Source: Deltaproteobacteria bacterium (GTDB lineage: Bacteria; Myxococcota_A; Polyangia; Polyangiales; Polyangiaceae). Taken from it: a stretch of 34,028 nucleotides of DNA. The notes under the pieces are model-generated. The model searched no databases, was not told where the DNA came from, and saw nothing but the letters and a program-made list of their open reading frames with translations. The position numbers were made by a program, and so were the translations under genes. Location of the stretch: contig QJWJ01000160.1 in the NCBI GenBank assembly GCA_003235365.1, positions 1 to 34,028 on the forward strand, given 5' to 3'. Positions within the stretch are counted from its first letter, which is position 1; every line of letters starts with the position of its first letter. Shown here one piece after another: positions 1 through 7,657 of the stretch.

Positions 1-2
1 CG

Positions 3-146
3 TCGGGACGCCCAACCGCGAAGGTTTCAGAAGAACTGCCTGGGTATTTCGGCGAGGCGCAGTGTCCGCAATGTTGCAACCGTGCGTACGCCAGTTGTAC
101 GAGTGTTTCAGCATGTGTGTGCAACGACTCCCCGACATCGCAATAA
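3..146 (+). CDS. possible C-terminal end of a Cys-rich protein (partial)
   Basis: This open frame enters from the left edge and ends at TAA 144-146. Its last 30 or so residues are cysteine-rich, with CPQCC followed by spaced C and CVC, the kind of pattern seen at the end of small secreted Cys-rich proteins. A terminator-like hairpin follows about 70 bases downstream, which fits a gene ending here. Against this, the third-position GC is low and the other two forward frames are also open across most of the stretch, so the frame choice is uncertain. Confidence 0.2.
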   Translation, partial: SGRPTAKVSEELPGYFGEAQCPQCCNRAYASCTSVSACVCNDSPTSQ

Positions 147-215
147 GTCCCGAGAGGAACGACACTTACACGCCTTGGAAACGTTCGAAGCGTGACCCTC
201 GGCCCGCGATTTGAG

Positions 216-238
216 CGAAGCCCCTCGCTTCGTTTTTT
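216..238 (+). terminator. hairpin plus T-run (terminator or leader attenuator)
   Basis: The arms CGAAGC (216-221) and GCTTCG (227-232) form a 6-bp stem with a 5-base loop, followed directly by six T (233-238). A second small hairpin, GCGCC-attg-GGCGC, lies at 244-257. The first could terminate a gene ending to the left, or act in the leader of the outer-membrane protein gene that starts at 281. Confidence 0.5.
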
Positions 239-280
239 CCTGAGCGCCATTGGGCGCCAGTTGCTTTGAAGAAGGTTCAG

Positions 281-1840
281 ATGAATACGCATAGACCCAT
301 AACTGCTCTTGGCATCCTCGCAACGACCCTGTTGGCTGCATCGGCTCAGGCGCAAACGCCGCCTCCCGCCCCAGCGCCCGCACCTGAGGCGGCTCCTCCG
401 GTCGCGCCTGCCGCACCCCCGCCCGCGGCGGCGCCGGAGGCCCCAGCTCCCGCGCCAGAGCAGCCCCCGGCCGAAGCGCCCGCGCCCGCCGAGGTTGAGC
501 CGGCACCGGAAGTGGCAGCGCCCGCTGAGCCGGCGCCCGCCGAGCCGCCGCCGGCCGAGCTCGCACCTCCGCCGGAACCCGAGGCGGTACCGGTGGCACT
601 TGCCGAGGAACCACCCGAGGAACCCCCGCCTGCGCCTCCGAGCGTCACCCCACTGACGATCACCGGCTCGGTGTTTAGTCGCTACGAAGCTCGCGAGGGC
701 TACGAAGAGTTGGGGATTGCCCCGTCTCGCGTCACCCGTGAGGGCGACACGTTCGTGTATCGCGCGCGCCTCGGCATTGCGACCAATCCCGTCGACGTTG
801 GCGGTGGAAAGTCGGTGTCCGCGATGGTTGCCCCTCAAGCAGCCGGCACTCACTCGACGCAGGGCACTCCGGAAACAATTGGCGACGTGCCCAACGTGGG
901 CTTCTACGAAGCTTACGCGCGATTGGCCGGCAGTGGTTTCGCCCTCGACGTGGGGCGCTTCCGTATGGACTATGGCGATGCCCTGGTGATTGGCGATCTC
1001 GGCTGGAATGAAACGGCGCGCGCGTTCCAGGGCGGGCGCGTTCGCTTCAGCGGAGAATCCGGCTTCTACACGGACATCTTCGCGACGCTGATCCGCGAGG
1101 GCTCGGCTGCCACGCAGGCGATGTTCGACGGCGATCAGTACTTTCTCGGCGTATACGCCGGTCTCGGCCCGCTGATTGGCGCGTTGGATCTCGATGTCTA
1201 CCTGTTGAGCCTGACCACGGCGAGCATCCCCGGCGACGCGATGGCGATGACGACGGACCAGGAAGGGTCGAGTTTTTTCACCTTCGGCGCCCGCGTCAAG
1301 CAGACCATCGACATGTTCGACTATCGTCTCGAGGCTGGCTTGCAAGTGGGTACCACCTCCGTGCCTCAGGCCGACGCCAGAGACAAGCTGGCCTGGCAGG
1401 TCGACGGCGGCATCGGCATTTCACCCGTCAAGGGCTTGCGCATCGGTCTCGGGGGGCTGGCCGCTTCCGGCGACAAGGCCTCGAGTGCCGACAAGGACGA
1501 AGGTTGGAATCAACTGTATCCCACCGCCCACAAGTTCCTCGGTCTGGCGGACGTGTTTGGCGGGCGCACCAACGCGGCCAGCGGCAACTTCGACATCAGC
1601 TTCAAAGCGAGCGACGCGCTGGTGCTGAAGGTCCAGGGTCACGCCCTGTCTCGCCTCGAGGAGAACGCCGCGGGAGAGAAGTATCAGGGTACTGAGATCG
1701 ACACACACATCATCCATCCGATCGGTGGCGGTGCGGCGCTGCGAGGAATGTATGCGGTGTTTCTGCCGAACAAGGACTACTACGCCGGTCTCGACGACAA
1801 GGTGCACTTCTTCGAAGCGCAGTTCGGCTACAATTTCTGA
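281..1840 (+). CDS. outer-membrane beta-barrel protein with Pro/Ala-rich linker (alginate-export/porin-like)
   Basis: This is a 519-residue exported protein. A signal peptide is visible (MNTHRP..., hydrophobic LGILATTLLAASAQA, cleavage after AQA). Residues about 26-120 form a low-complexity Pro/Ala/Glu linker, and from about residue 130 alternating beta-strand sequence runs to a C-terminal FGYNF with terminal Phe, the usual outer-membrane barrel sorting signal. The barrel start (ITGSVFSRYEAREGYE, then YRARLGI) resembles alginate-export-type porins, so a transport pore is the likely role; the substrate is unknown. The ATG at 281 is chosen over an in-frame TTG at 266 because GAAGAAGG sits just upstream of the ATG. 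The linker may cross the periplasm or bind peptidoglycan (inference). The gene is followed by the terminator at 1891-1920. Confidence 0.75.
   Translation: MNTHRPITALGILATTLLAASAQAQTPPPAPAPAPEAAPPVAPAAPPPAAAPEAPAPAPEQPPAEAPAPAEVEPAPEVAAPAEPAPAEPPPAELAPPPEPEAVPVALAEEPPEEPPPAPPSVTPLTITGSVFSRYEAREGYEELGIAPSRVTREGDTFVYRARLGIATNPVDVGGGKSVSAMVAPQAAGTHSTQGTPETIGDVPNVGFYEAYARLAGSGFALDVGRFRMDYGDALVIGDLGWNETARAFQGGRVRFSGESGFYTDIFATLIREGSAATQAMFDGDQYFLGVYAGLGPLIGALDLDVYLLSLTTASIPGDAMAMTTDQEGSSFFTFGARVKQTIDMFDYRLEAGLQVGTTSVPQADARDKLAWQVDGGIGISPVKGLRIGLGGLAASGDKASSADKDEGWNQLYPTAHKFLGLADVFGGRTNAASGNFDISFKASDALVLKVQGHALSRLEENAAGEKYQGTEIDTHIIHPIGGGAALRGMYAVFLPNKDYYAGLDDKVHFFEAQFGYNF
350..650 (+). repeat. low-complexity Pro/Ala-coding tract
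   Basis: About 300 bases of GC-rich, quasi-repetitive DNA built from GCG, GCC, CCG, CCC and GAG codons encode the Pro/Ala/Glu linker of the outer-membrane protein. The composition leaves long spurious frames open on the opposite strand. Such tracts are prone to length change by slippage or recombination. Confidence 0.7.
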
Positions 1841-1890
1841 CCGCGCCCGACCCTGACGCGGCCACTCGGTTGCGTCGTGCCCACAAACGA

Positions 1891-1920
1891 GAAACCCCGC
1901 GGTATGCGCCGCGGGGTTTC
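1891..1920. terminator. bidirectional intrinsic terminator
   Basis: A perfect 12-bp inverted repeat (GAAACCCCGCGG at 1891-1902 and its complement at 1909-1920, loop TATGCG) lies between two convergent genes. The arms end in A-rich and T-rich bases on either side, so the hairpin can serve both the outer-membrane protein gene (plus strand) and the sigma-54 activator gene (minus strand). Confidence 0.85.
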
Positions 1921-1939
1921 TGCGTTGGGTCGTTCGGTC

Positions 1940-3325
1940 TCAGGGGGTGCGTTCGAGTGCCGGTTGTTCGCTCTTCGGCGAAGCCCCATACTCCTGGAGC
2001 TTGTACTGGATCTTGCGCACGCTGATGCCCAGCACGTCGGCGGCGCGGCTCGTCGATCCGCCTTGTGCTTCCAACGTCTTGAGGATGGCGTAGCGCTCGA
2101 TGTCACTGAGGCTCCAGCCGGGGATTTGCGGGCCAGGGGCCTCCTTGTTCGCCGGCTTGAGTTCGGGCGGCAGATGCTGGATGTCGATGCATTCGTCCTG
2201 GGTGAGTACGACTGCCCGCTCGACGACGTTCTCCAGTTCGCGAATGTTCCCCGGCCAATCGTAGTTCAACAGTCGACCGAGAGACGCGTCCGAGAACCGG
2301 GTGACGGACTTTGCGTTCTCCGTCGCGTACTTCCGCATGAAGTGATCGGCGAGGGCGGCGATGTCGGAACTGCGCTCCCGCAGCGGGGGCATGTGCAGGT
2401 TCACGACGTTCAGTCGGTAGAACAAGTCTTCGCGAAACAGTCCGCGGTCCACCATTTCCTTCAAATTGCGGTTGGTCGCTGCGATGACCCGCACGTCCGT
2501 TTGGATGGTTTGATTCCCCCCGACGCGTTCGAACTCGCGTTCCTGCAATACCCGAAGCAGCTTCACCTGGACTGCCGGGGTGATTTCGCCAATTTCGTCT
2601 AGAAACAAGGTGCCCCCGTTGGCGACCTCGAAGCGTCCTTCGCGGCGCCGGTCTGCGCCGGTGAATGCGCCGCGTTCGTGGCCGAACAGCTCGCTTTCCA
2701 ACAAGCTTTCGGCAAGAGCTGCGCAATGCAGCTTCACGAATGGGCCGTGTTTGCGCGGCGAGTTCTGATGGATCGCTGCGGCGATCAGTTCTTTTCCCGT
2801 ACCCGACTCGCCGGTTACCAGGACGGTCGCGCGGCTGCCGGCGACCTGCTGAACGGTCTTGAAGACGCGCTGGATTTCGGGGGAGTTGCCGATGATGTTG
2901 TCGAAGCTGAAACGAGCATCCAATCGTTCGCGCAATTGCCGCGTCTCGCGGCGCAGCCGAAACCGCTCCAACGTCCGGGCCAGCACGACCAACAGCTCAT
3001 CGGCGTTGAGCGGCTTCGTCAGATAGTCGGCAGCGCCTTGCCGCATCGCTTTGACTGCGCTGTCGACTGCGCCGAACGCCGTCATGATGACCACGCCGAC
3101 CTCAGGGTCGTGCTCGTGAACCTTCGTCAACAACTCGACGCCGTCCATTCCCGGCATCTTCAGATCGGTCAGCACGACTTCCGGCGAGAAGTCTCTGAGT
3201 TTGGGCAACGCTTTGAAGCCATCGGCCGCCGTTTCGACGGCGTAACCCTCGTCGCGCATTATTTCCGCCAGCGCGTTGCGGGCGTTCGCTTCATCATCGA
3301 CGATAAGTATCTTGCCTTTTGCCAT
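1940..3325 (-). CDS. NtrC-family sigma-54-dependent response regulator
   Basis: This is a 461-residue enhancer-binding transcription activator. An N-terminal receiver (residues 5-120) has the phospho-acceptor D54 in VLTDLKMPG. The AAA+ domain shows Walker A GESGTGKE (172-179), the sigma-54 contact loop GAFTGA (219-224), Walker B TLFLDEIGEI, an IAATNRNL sensor segment and a WPGNIRELEN arginine-finger region. A Fis-type helix-turn-helix lies at the C-terminus (SRAADVLGISVRKIQYKL). ATG 3325 is chosen because AGAGG lies 7 bases upstream and the receiver starts right after it; longer starts run through the sigma-54 promoter at 3381-3396. It is the likely partner of the REC-PAS-kinase encoded immediately upstream. 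Likely targets are its own promoter and that of the cbb3 operon (inference from shared dyads). Family assignment is secure. Confidence 0.95.
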   Translation of the reverse strand: MAKGKILIVDDEANARNALAEIMRDEGYAVETAADGFKALPKLRDFSPEVVLTDLKMPGMDGVELLTKVHEHDPEVGVVIMTAFGAVDSAVKAMRQGAADYLTKPLNADELLVVLARTLERFRLRRETRQLRERLDARFSFDNIIGNSPEIQRVFKTVQQVAGSRATVLVTGESGTGKELIAAAIHQNSPRKHGPFVKLHCAALAESLLESELFGHERGAFTGADRRREGRFEVANGGTLFLDEIGEITPAVQVKLLRVLQEREFERVGGNQTIQTDVRVIAATNRNLKEMVDRGLFREDLFYRLNVVNLHMPPLRERSSDIAALADHFMRKYATENAKSVTRFSDASLGRLLNYDWPGNIRELENVVERAVVLTQDECIDIQHLPPELKPANKEAPGPQIPGWSLSDIERYAILKTLEAQGGSTSRAADVLGISVRKIQYKLQEYGASPKSEQPALERTP

Positions 3326-3380
3326 CTCCAGCCTCTTCGGGTTGTCGACCGCCGCCTCGTGCGGTTCTCTGTCGGCTTTC

Positions 3381-3396
3381 TGCATCAGCCGTGCCA
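3381..3396 (-). promoter_or_regulatory. sigma-54 (-24/-12) promoter of the NtrC-type regulator
   Basis: Read on the minus strand this is TGGCACGGCTGATGCA. The -24 element TGGCACG is perfect, and the invariant GG and GC are exactly 12 bases apart. The -12 element ATGC differs from TTGC at one base. The predicted start is near 3370, giving a leader of about 45 bases before ATG 3325. It implies sigma-54 control and probable autoregulation of the activator gene. Confidence 0.7.
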
Positions 3397-3410
3397 CACC
3401 ACCTGCACGG

Positions 3411-3481
3411 ATTTGCGCCGATCACGGGGCGGGGGGCGCCTAAATTTGCGTCAACCACGCATTGTGGCGCAAATATTGCGC
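3411..3481 (-). promoter_or_regulatory. clustered dyads: probable enhancer (UAS) for the regulator
   Basis: A perfect palindrome GCGCAA-ATA-TTGCGC spans 3467-3481. A second, interleaved dyad has ATTTGCG (3444-3450) and CGCAAAT (3468-3474) as arms, with a nested CCAC/GTGG pair inside. A further ATTTGCG lies at 3411-3417. The palindrome centre is about 105 bases upstream of the predicted sigma-54 start, normal for an enhancer of an NtrC-type activator. The interleaved dyad could also fold as a hairpin ending the upstream kinase transcript. Confidence 0.55.
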
Positions 3482-3495
3482 GTTGCGAGGCTCGA

Positions 3496-4956
3496 TCAGC
3501 TGGTTTTGAGGGATGAGTCCGACCTTCTCGAGGACGCGGGGTACGGCAGCTCGATGGAGAAGCTGGTCTCGCCGCGTTCGCAGCGGACCGTGACCGCTCC
3601 ACCGTGTTCGCTCACGAGTCGATGCACGATAGCGAGGCCGAGCCCCGTACCGGAATCCTTGGTCGTGTAGAAAGCGTCGAAGACGGGGCTGTCCTCCTCG
3701 AATCCAGGGCCGTCATCGATGACCTGCAGCAGGACGAATGGGGAGTCCGGTGCGAGCCGAGTCCGCAGCGTGATGGTGCCGCCGTCGCTCAGGGCTTCGA
3801 GCGAGTTGCGGATCAGATTGAGCAAGACCTGCTTGATGCTCTGTGAATCGAGTGGGATCCGATCGAGATTGGCGTCGAGATCCGTCACCAGCTGCACGTT
3901 GGCCGTGGATGCTTCGAGGCTGACGAGCTGCACGACGCCGCGGACGAGATCGTTGAGATCGGCGGGGGTAGGCGTGATCGGCTTGGGTTTGGCGAACGCG
4001 AGAAAATCGCTGACCAGCGCGTCCAGTCGCTCGAGCTCCGACTTGACGATGCGGACGGTGCTTTCCACCGACGTCTCGTCGAGTTTTCCCTTGGCCAGCT
4101 TGCGCTCGAGCAACTGCAGTTGCAGCGTTGCCGAGTTCAAGGGGTTGCGGACCTCGTGAGCGAGCCCGGCGGCGAGCGTTCCGACCGCCGCCAGGCGTTC
4201 GGCGCGCATCGCGCGTACCTGCATTTCTCGCTCTTCCGTGACGTCGGTCCCTACGGCGTAACGCAATGGTGGACGCCCACCCGCCTGTGGCACCACGGCA
4301 GTTTTCCATGCCACGGAACGGTGCCCGCCGCCCTTGATGGGTAGCCGCACCGCGTGCTCGTGGTCGATGACGGCCAAGCCGTTCTTGCCCAACATCTCTT
4401 CGCGTGTGTACCCGGTGACCTTTTCGAGCTGTTGGTTCCAGACCACGATGCTCCCCGCCTCGTCCAGGGCGAGGATCAAGCCAGGTGCCCGATCCAGCAC
4501 TTCGCGATTGCGCCGTTCCGACTCCTCCAGCTGAACGCGCAGCGCTTCTCTATCGCGGAGCAGATGTGCACGCTCGATGGCGTTCGTCGCGGTTTCCGTC
4601 AGTTGCTGCGCCTGGAACGGCTTGAGCACGTAGCCAAAGGCGCCCTCTTGCAGGGCACGTATCGCATTCTCGATGGTGGAGTCCCCGGTGATCAGAACCA
4701 CCTGGACGAACGGCAACTTCGCTTTCAAATCTGAAAGCAGCTCGAGGCCGTTTCCGTCTGGGAGGTGCAAGTCGACTAGGGCCAGGTCGAACGACGTCTT
4801 CTCCGCCGCGGCGAGTGCACCCTCTCGGTTGCGCGTGAGCTCGCATACCAGCTTCTCTTCTCCCTGAGATTCGGCGAGGATCTCGACGATGTTTTCGGCG
4901 AGTTCCAGATGGTCGTCGACGATCAGGATACGGGCCGGCCCTGTGTGCATCTCCAT
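3496..4956 (-). CDS. cytoplasmic REC-PAS sensor histidine kinase
   Basis: This 486-residue protein has, in order, a receiver domain (about 8-125, phospho-acceptor D62 in LALVDLHLPDG, K112 in LKPF), a PAS domain (about 150-265), a HisKA dimerisation domain with the H-box LAHEVRNPLN (H267), and an HATPase_c domain with N-box (LNLIRNSLEAL), G1 (DDGPGFE) and G2 (GTGLGLAIV). There are no membrane segments, so the signal is cytoplasmic, such as redox, a cofactor or phosphorylation of its receiver. ATG 4956 is chosen because AAGGGGAC precedes it; longer starts run back into ccoS. It lies 11 bases after ccoS in the oxidase operon and just upstream of the NtrC-type regulator gene, which points to a two-component system tied to cbb3 oxidase. 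The PAS cofactor cannot be predicted from the sequence. Confidence 0.93.
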   Translation of the reverse strand: MEMHTGPARILIVDDHLELAENIVEILAESQGEEKLVCELTRNREGALAAAEKTSFDLALVDLHLPDGNGLELLSDLKAKLPFVQVVLITGDSTIENAIRALQEGAFGYVLKPFQAQQLTETATNAIERAHLLRDREALRVQLEESERRNREVLDRAPGLILALDEAGSIVVWNQQLEKVTGYTREEMLGKNGLAVIDHEHAVRLPIKGGGHRSVAWKTAVVPQAGGRPPLRYAVGTDVTEEREMQVRAMRAERLAAVGTLAAGLAHEVRNPLNSATLQLQLLERKLAKGKLDETSVESTVRIVKSELERLDALVSDFLAFAKPKPITPTPADLNDLVRGVVQLVSLEASTANVQLVTDLDANLDRIPLDSQSIKQVLLNLIRNSLEALSDGGTITLRTRLAPDSPFVLLQVIDDGPGFEEDSPVFDAFYTTKDSGTGLGLAIVHRLVSEHGGAVTVRCERGETSFSIELPYPASSRRSDSSLKTS

Positions 4957-4967
4957 GTCCCCTTCGT

Positions 4968-5204
4968 TTACCGCACTGCCGTGTCCGAAGACACAGGATC
5001 CGACGGTGTGCGCCCTTTGCCAGAGTGGTCGGTGTGGCCGACTCCATCGCGGGGCGGTGTGGTTTCGTCGTCGTCGTGGAGCATTCGCAATGCTGGCGTT
5101 ACCAAGTCGTCCATCTGTCCTTGGCGTGCGCTCCACACGAAAGCTGCGACGGCAAGCCCTGCCAGCAGCAGCGCTAGCGGGACGAGCAGGTACATGATGC
5201 TCAT
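4968..5204 (-). CDS. ccoS: cbb3 oxidase maturation protein CcoS
   Basis: This is a 78-residue protein with one N-terminal membrane segment (MSIMYLLVPLALLLAGLAV, then AAFVWSARQGQMDD), typical of CcoS/FixS: hydrophobic helix, then F-W-x-x-x-x-GQ-x-DDL. CcoS is needed to insert haem and copper into the catalytic subunit of cbb3 oxidase. Its ATG overlaps the ccoI stop codon as ATGA (5201-5204), so the two are translationally coupled. The tail after residue 45 is polar, variable and longer than in short CcoS proteins. Confidence 0.88.
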   Translation of the reverse strand: MSIMYLLVPLALLLAGLAVAAFVWSARQGQMDDLVTPALRMLHDDDETTPPRDGVGHTDHSGKGRTPSDPVSSDTAVR

Positions 5205-7636
5205 GACGGATCCTCGAACGTTTGCGAACGGAAAGAGTTGGTCAGCACGGTGAGGGAGGAAAGTGGCATCAGCACGGCCGCAATCAGCGGGCTGACGACG
5301 CCGGCAACGGCCAGGGCGGCGGCGGCCAAGTTGTAGATCAAAGAGAATCCGAGGTTTCGGTAGATCACGCTCATCGTCTTGCGTGCGCCGCGAACCATCA
5401 TCAGCAACGGGGTCAAACCAGACTGGGTCGTGAAGACGTCGGCCGCAGCCAGGCTTGCCTCCGCACCGCCCTGGACTGCAATGCCGACGGTGGCCGCCGC
5501 CAGCGCTGCCGCGTCGTTCACACCGTCGCCGACCATGTACACCACGCCGCGGCGGCGCTCGTCTTCGACGAAGTGCAGCTTGTTCTCGGGCGATTGCTGA
5601 CCGACCGCGGTTCGGAACGGCAAGCCGAGCTGAGCAACCACGTGGTCCACCACTTCCTGACGATCCCCGGAAAGAATAGCCAGCTCGTAGCCGCGCTGGC
5701 GTAACTCCAGCAGACAACGCCGTGCGTCCGGCCGAAGTGTGTCGCCAATTCCGACGCAGGCGCGCAACTGTCCGTCAACGACGACGTAGACTGGCGATAG
5801 CCCCCGGGCAATCAGCTCACGCGATCGGCGTGACGAGCGGTCCAGCTGGCAGTGGCGTTCCGCGAGGCGCGCACTACCAACAACGACCTGCTTGCCGTCG
5901 ATCGTCGCGACGACGCCGAGCCCGGTCTCCTCGCGATGTGAGCTGGCCACGAGTGCTGCGCTCAATGGCAGATCGCGCAGTAGCGCTTTGGCCAGGGGAT
6001 GGGAAGAGTGGGTTTCGGCGGCACGAATCAAAGCAGCGGTTTGCGCATCGCCGTCGTAGTCGACCACTGCCAAGCCGCCGGTCGTCAGTGTGCCGGTCTT
6101 GTCGAACACGATCAGGCCCGGCTTCGCCAGGGCTTCGAGGTACTGCATGCCTTTGATCAACGCACCGTGTTTCGCCGCGCGCCCCAGCGCGACGCTCGCA
6201 GCAAGTGGTGTCGCCAGGCCGAGTGCGCAAGGGCAGGTGACGATGAGTAGGGCGATGGCGTGTTGCAGTCCGTCCTCGATGCCCCAAATTGCCAAAGTGA
6301 CGGCGGCCAAGGCCATCACGACGACCACAAACACGCCCGAAAGGCGGTCGGCAAGCATCACGATGGGAGCTTTGCGCGCAGCGGCTTCTTCGACCTCCTT
6401 GACGAGCTTGGCCAGGCGTGTGTCCCGCCCGGTGCGGGTCGCGCGGACCAGAAGCCGCCCACTGAGGTTCACCGTTCCCGCGTTGACGACGTCACCTGTT
6501 CTGGCGCGCACCGGGTTGGATTCACCGCTGAGCAAGGATTCGTCGATTTCGCTGCTGCCGTCGATCACGACACCGTCGACACCGATGCGCTCGCCGCTGC
6601 GCACCTCCACGAGGGCATCGACGTCGACGGTGTCGGTAGGTACCTCCTTGATCTCGTCCCCAGCGATGACACGCGACGTGGATGGCGCCAAGGCGAACAT
6701 CAAGTCCGTCGCTTCGTTGGCAATCCGCTGCTGGCGACCTTGCAGCCATCTGCCGACGAGCAGCAGGAACACCAGCATCGTCACCGTATCGAAATAGATG
6801 TGGCCATCACCGCTGAAAGTGGCCCAGGTGCCCCAGCCCAGCGCCGCGAGAATCCCGATGCTCACGGGCAGGTCCATGTGCGGTGTGCGCGTGACGACTG
6901 CAGATCGGGCGCCGCGCAAGAACGTCGAGGCCGTCCACAGCACGCTCGGCACGGCGATGAGAAAGCTCAGCCAGCGGAAGAACTGCTCGGTCGAGGCACT
7001 CATGCCTTGAGCCTCACCGCTGTACAAGGCGAAGCTCAGTAGCATCACGTTGCCGAAGGCTGCCGCGGCCACTCCAATCCGCACCAGCAATGCGCGATCC
7101 AACCGACGCTGCGCTTCACGATTGCGCCCGTTGCCGGCAGGATGAGGGGGGTAACCCAACGAATCCAGCGTTTGCGCAATTTCCGAGAGCTTCGAGCGCC
7201 TCGGGTCGAAGATCACCCGCAGGCGGCCTTCGGCGAAACTCGAACGGGCTTCGAGCACGCCTTCCAGGAGTGTTGGGAGCTTCTCGACCAGCCAGATGCA
7301 CGCTGGGCAATGCAGGCCTTCGAGGTACATCTCGATCTGCACGAGATCCCCCCGGACCGTTGCGTGGCTGCTGATGAACTGCAGATCGTCGAAGTGTGCG
7401 TAGCTGTGTTCGGTGGCACGCCCTATCGCTGCGCTTGTCCCCTCCTCGAACGTCGAGCGCTTGGTGTAGTACGACAACAAGCCGTGGTCGCTGAGCGCAG
7501 CGTGGACCGTGCGGCAACCGGAGCAGCAGAACTGTGGCTCGTCTCCCGCCGTCAGCAGCTCGTTGGGGACCGGCTGTAGGCAGTGAGCGCACGTCGCTTT
7601 GCTGCCTGGCTGGGTGGCGGGGGCGTCGTTGTGCAT
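5201..7636 (-). CDS. ccoI: copper-translocating P1B-type ATPase for cbb3 oxidase assembly
   Basis: This 811-residue P-type ATPase has an N-terminal Cys-rich segment (CAHC, then CCSGC around residues 16-41) and an HMA-like domain with GLHCPACIW (C110, C113). Several membrane helices carry the transmembrane copper motif TCPCALGLATP. The phosphorylation site DKTGTLT, the nucleotide-domain SHPLAK and the hinge VGDGVNDAAAL follow. This is the architecture of CcoI/FixI, which supplies copper for the CuB centre of the oxidase. It sits 21 bases after the TauE/SafE-like gene and overlaps ccoS by 4 bases. No clear Shine-Dalgarno sequence precedes ATG 7636, but the Cys-rich start is preserved from this codon. 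Confidence 0.95.
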   Translation of the reverse strand: MHNDAPATQPGSKATCAHCLQPVPNELLTAGDEPQFCCSGCRTVHAALSDHGLLSYYTKRSTFEEGTSAAIGRATEHSYAHFDDLQFISSHATVRGDLVQIEMYLEGLHCPACIWLVEKLPTLLEGVLEARSSFAEGRLRVIFDPRRSKLSEIAQTLDSLGYPPHPAGNGRNREAQRRLDRALLVRIGVAAAAFGNVMLLSFALYSGEAQGMSASTEQFFRWLSFLIAVPSVLWTASTFLRGARSAVVTRTPHMDLPVSIGILAALGWGTWATFSGDGHIYFDTVTMLVFLLLVGRWLQGRQQRIANEATDLMFALAPSTSRVIAGDEIKEVPTDTVDVDALVEVRSGERIGVDGVVIDGSSEIDESLLSGESNPVRARTGDVVNAGTVNLSGRLLVRATRTGRDTRLAKLVKEVEEAAARKAPIVMLADRLSGVFVVVVMALAAVTLAIWGIEDGLQHAIALLIVTCPCALGLATPLAASVALGRAAKHGALIKGMQYLEALAKPGLIVFDKTGTLTTGGLAVVDYDGDAQTAALIRAAETHSSHPLAKALLRDLPLSAALVASSHREETGLGVVATIDGKQVVVGSARLAERHCQLDRSSRRSRELIARGLSPVYVVVDGQLRACVGIGDTLRPDARRCLLELRQRGYELAILSGDRQEVVDHVVAQLGLPFRTAVGQQSPENKLHFVEDERRRGVVYMVGDGVNDAAALAAATVGIAVQGGAEASLAAADVFTTQSGLTPLLMMVRGARKTMSVIYRNLGFSLIYNLAAAALAVAGVVSPLIAAVLMPLSSLTVLTNSFRSQTFEDPS

Positions 7637-7657
7637 CGGGTAAACGATCGATTGTCT

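Noticed and set aside
346..663. Minus-strand Gly/Ser/Ala-rich open frame
   Set aside because: It is the complement of the Pro/Ala-coding linker of the outer-membrane protein, an artefact of composition.
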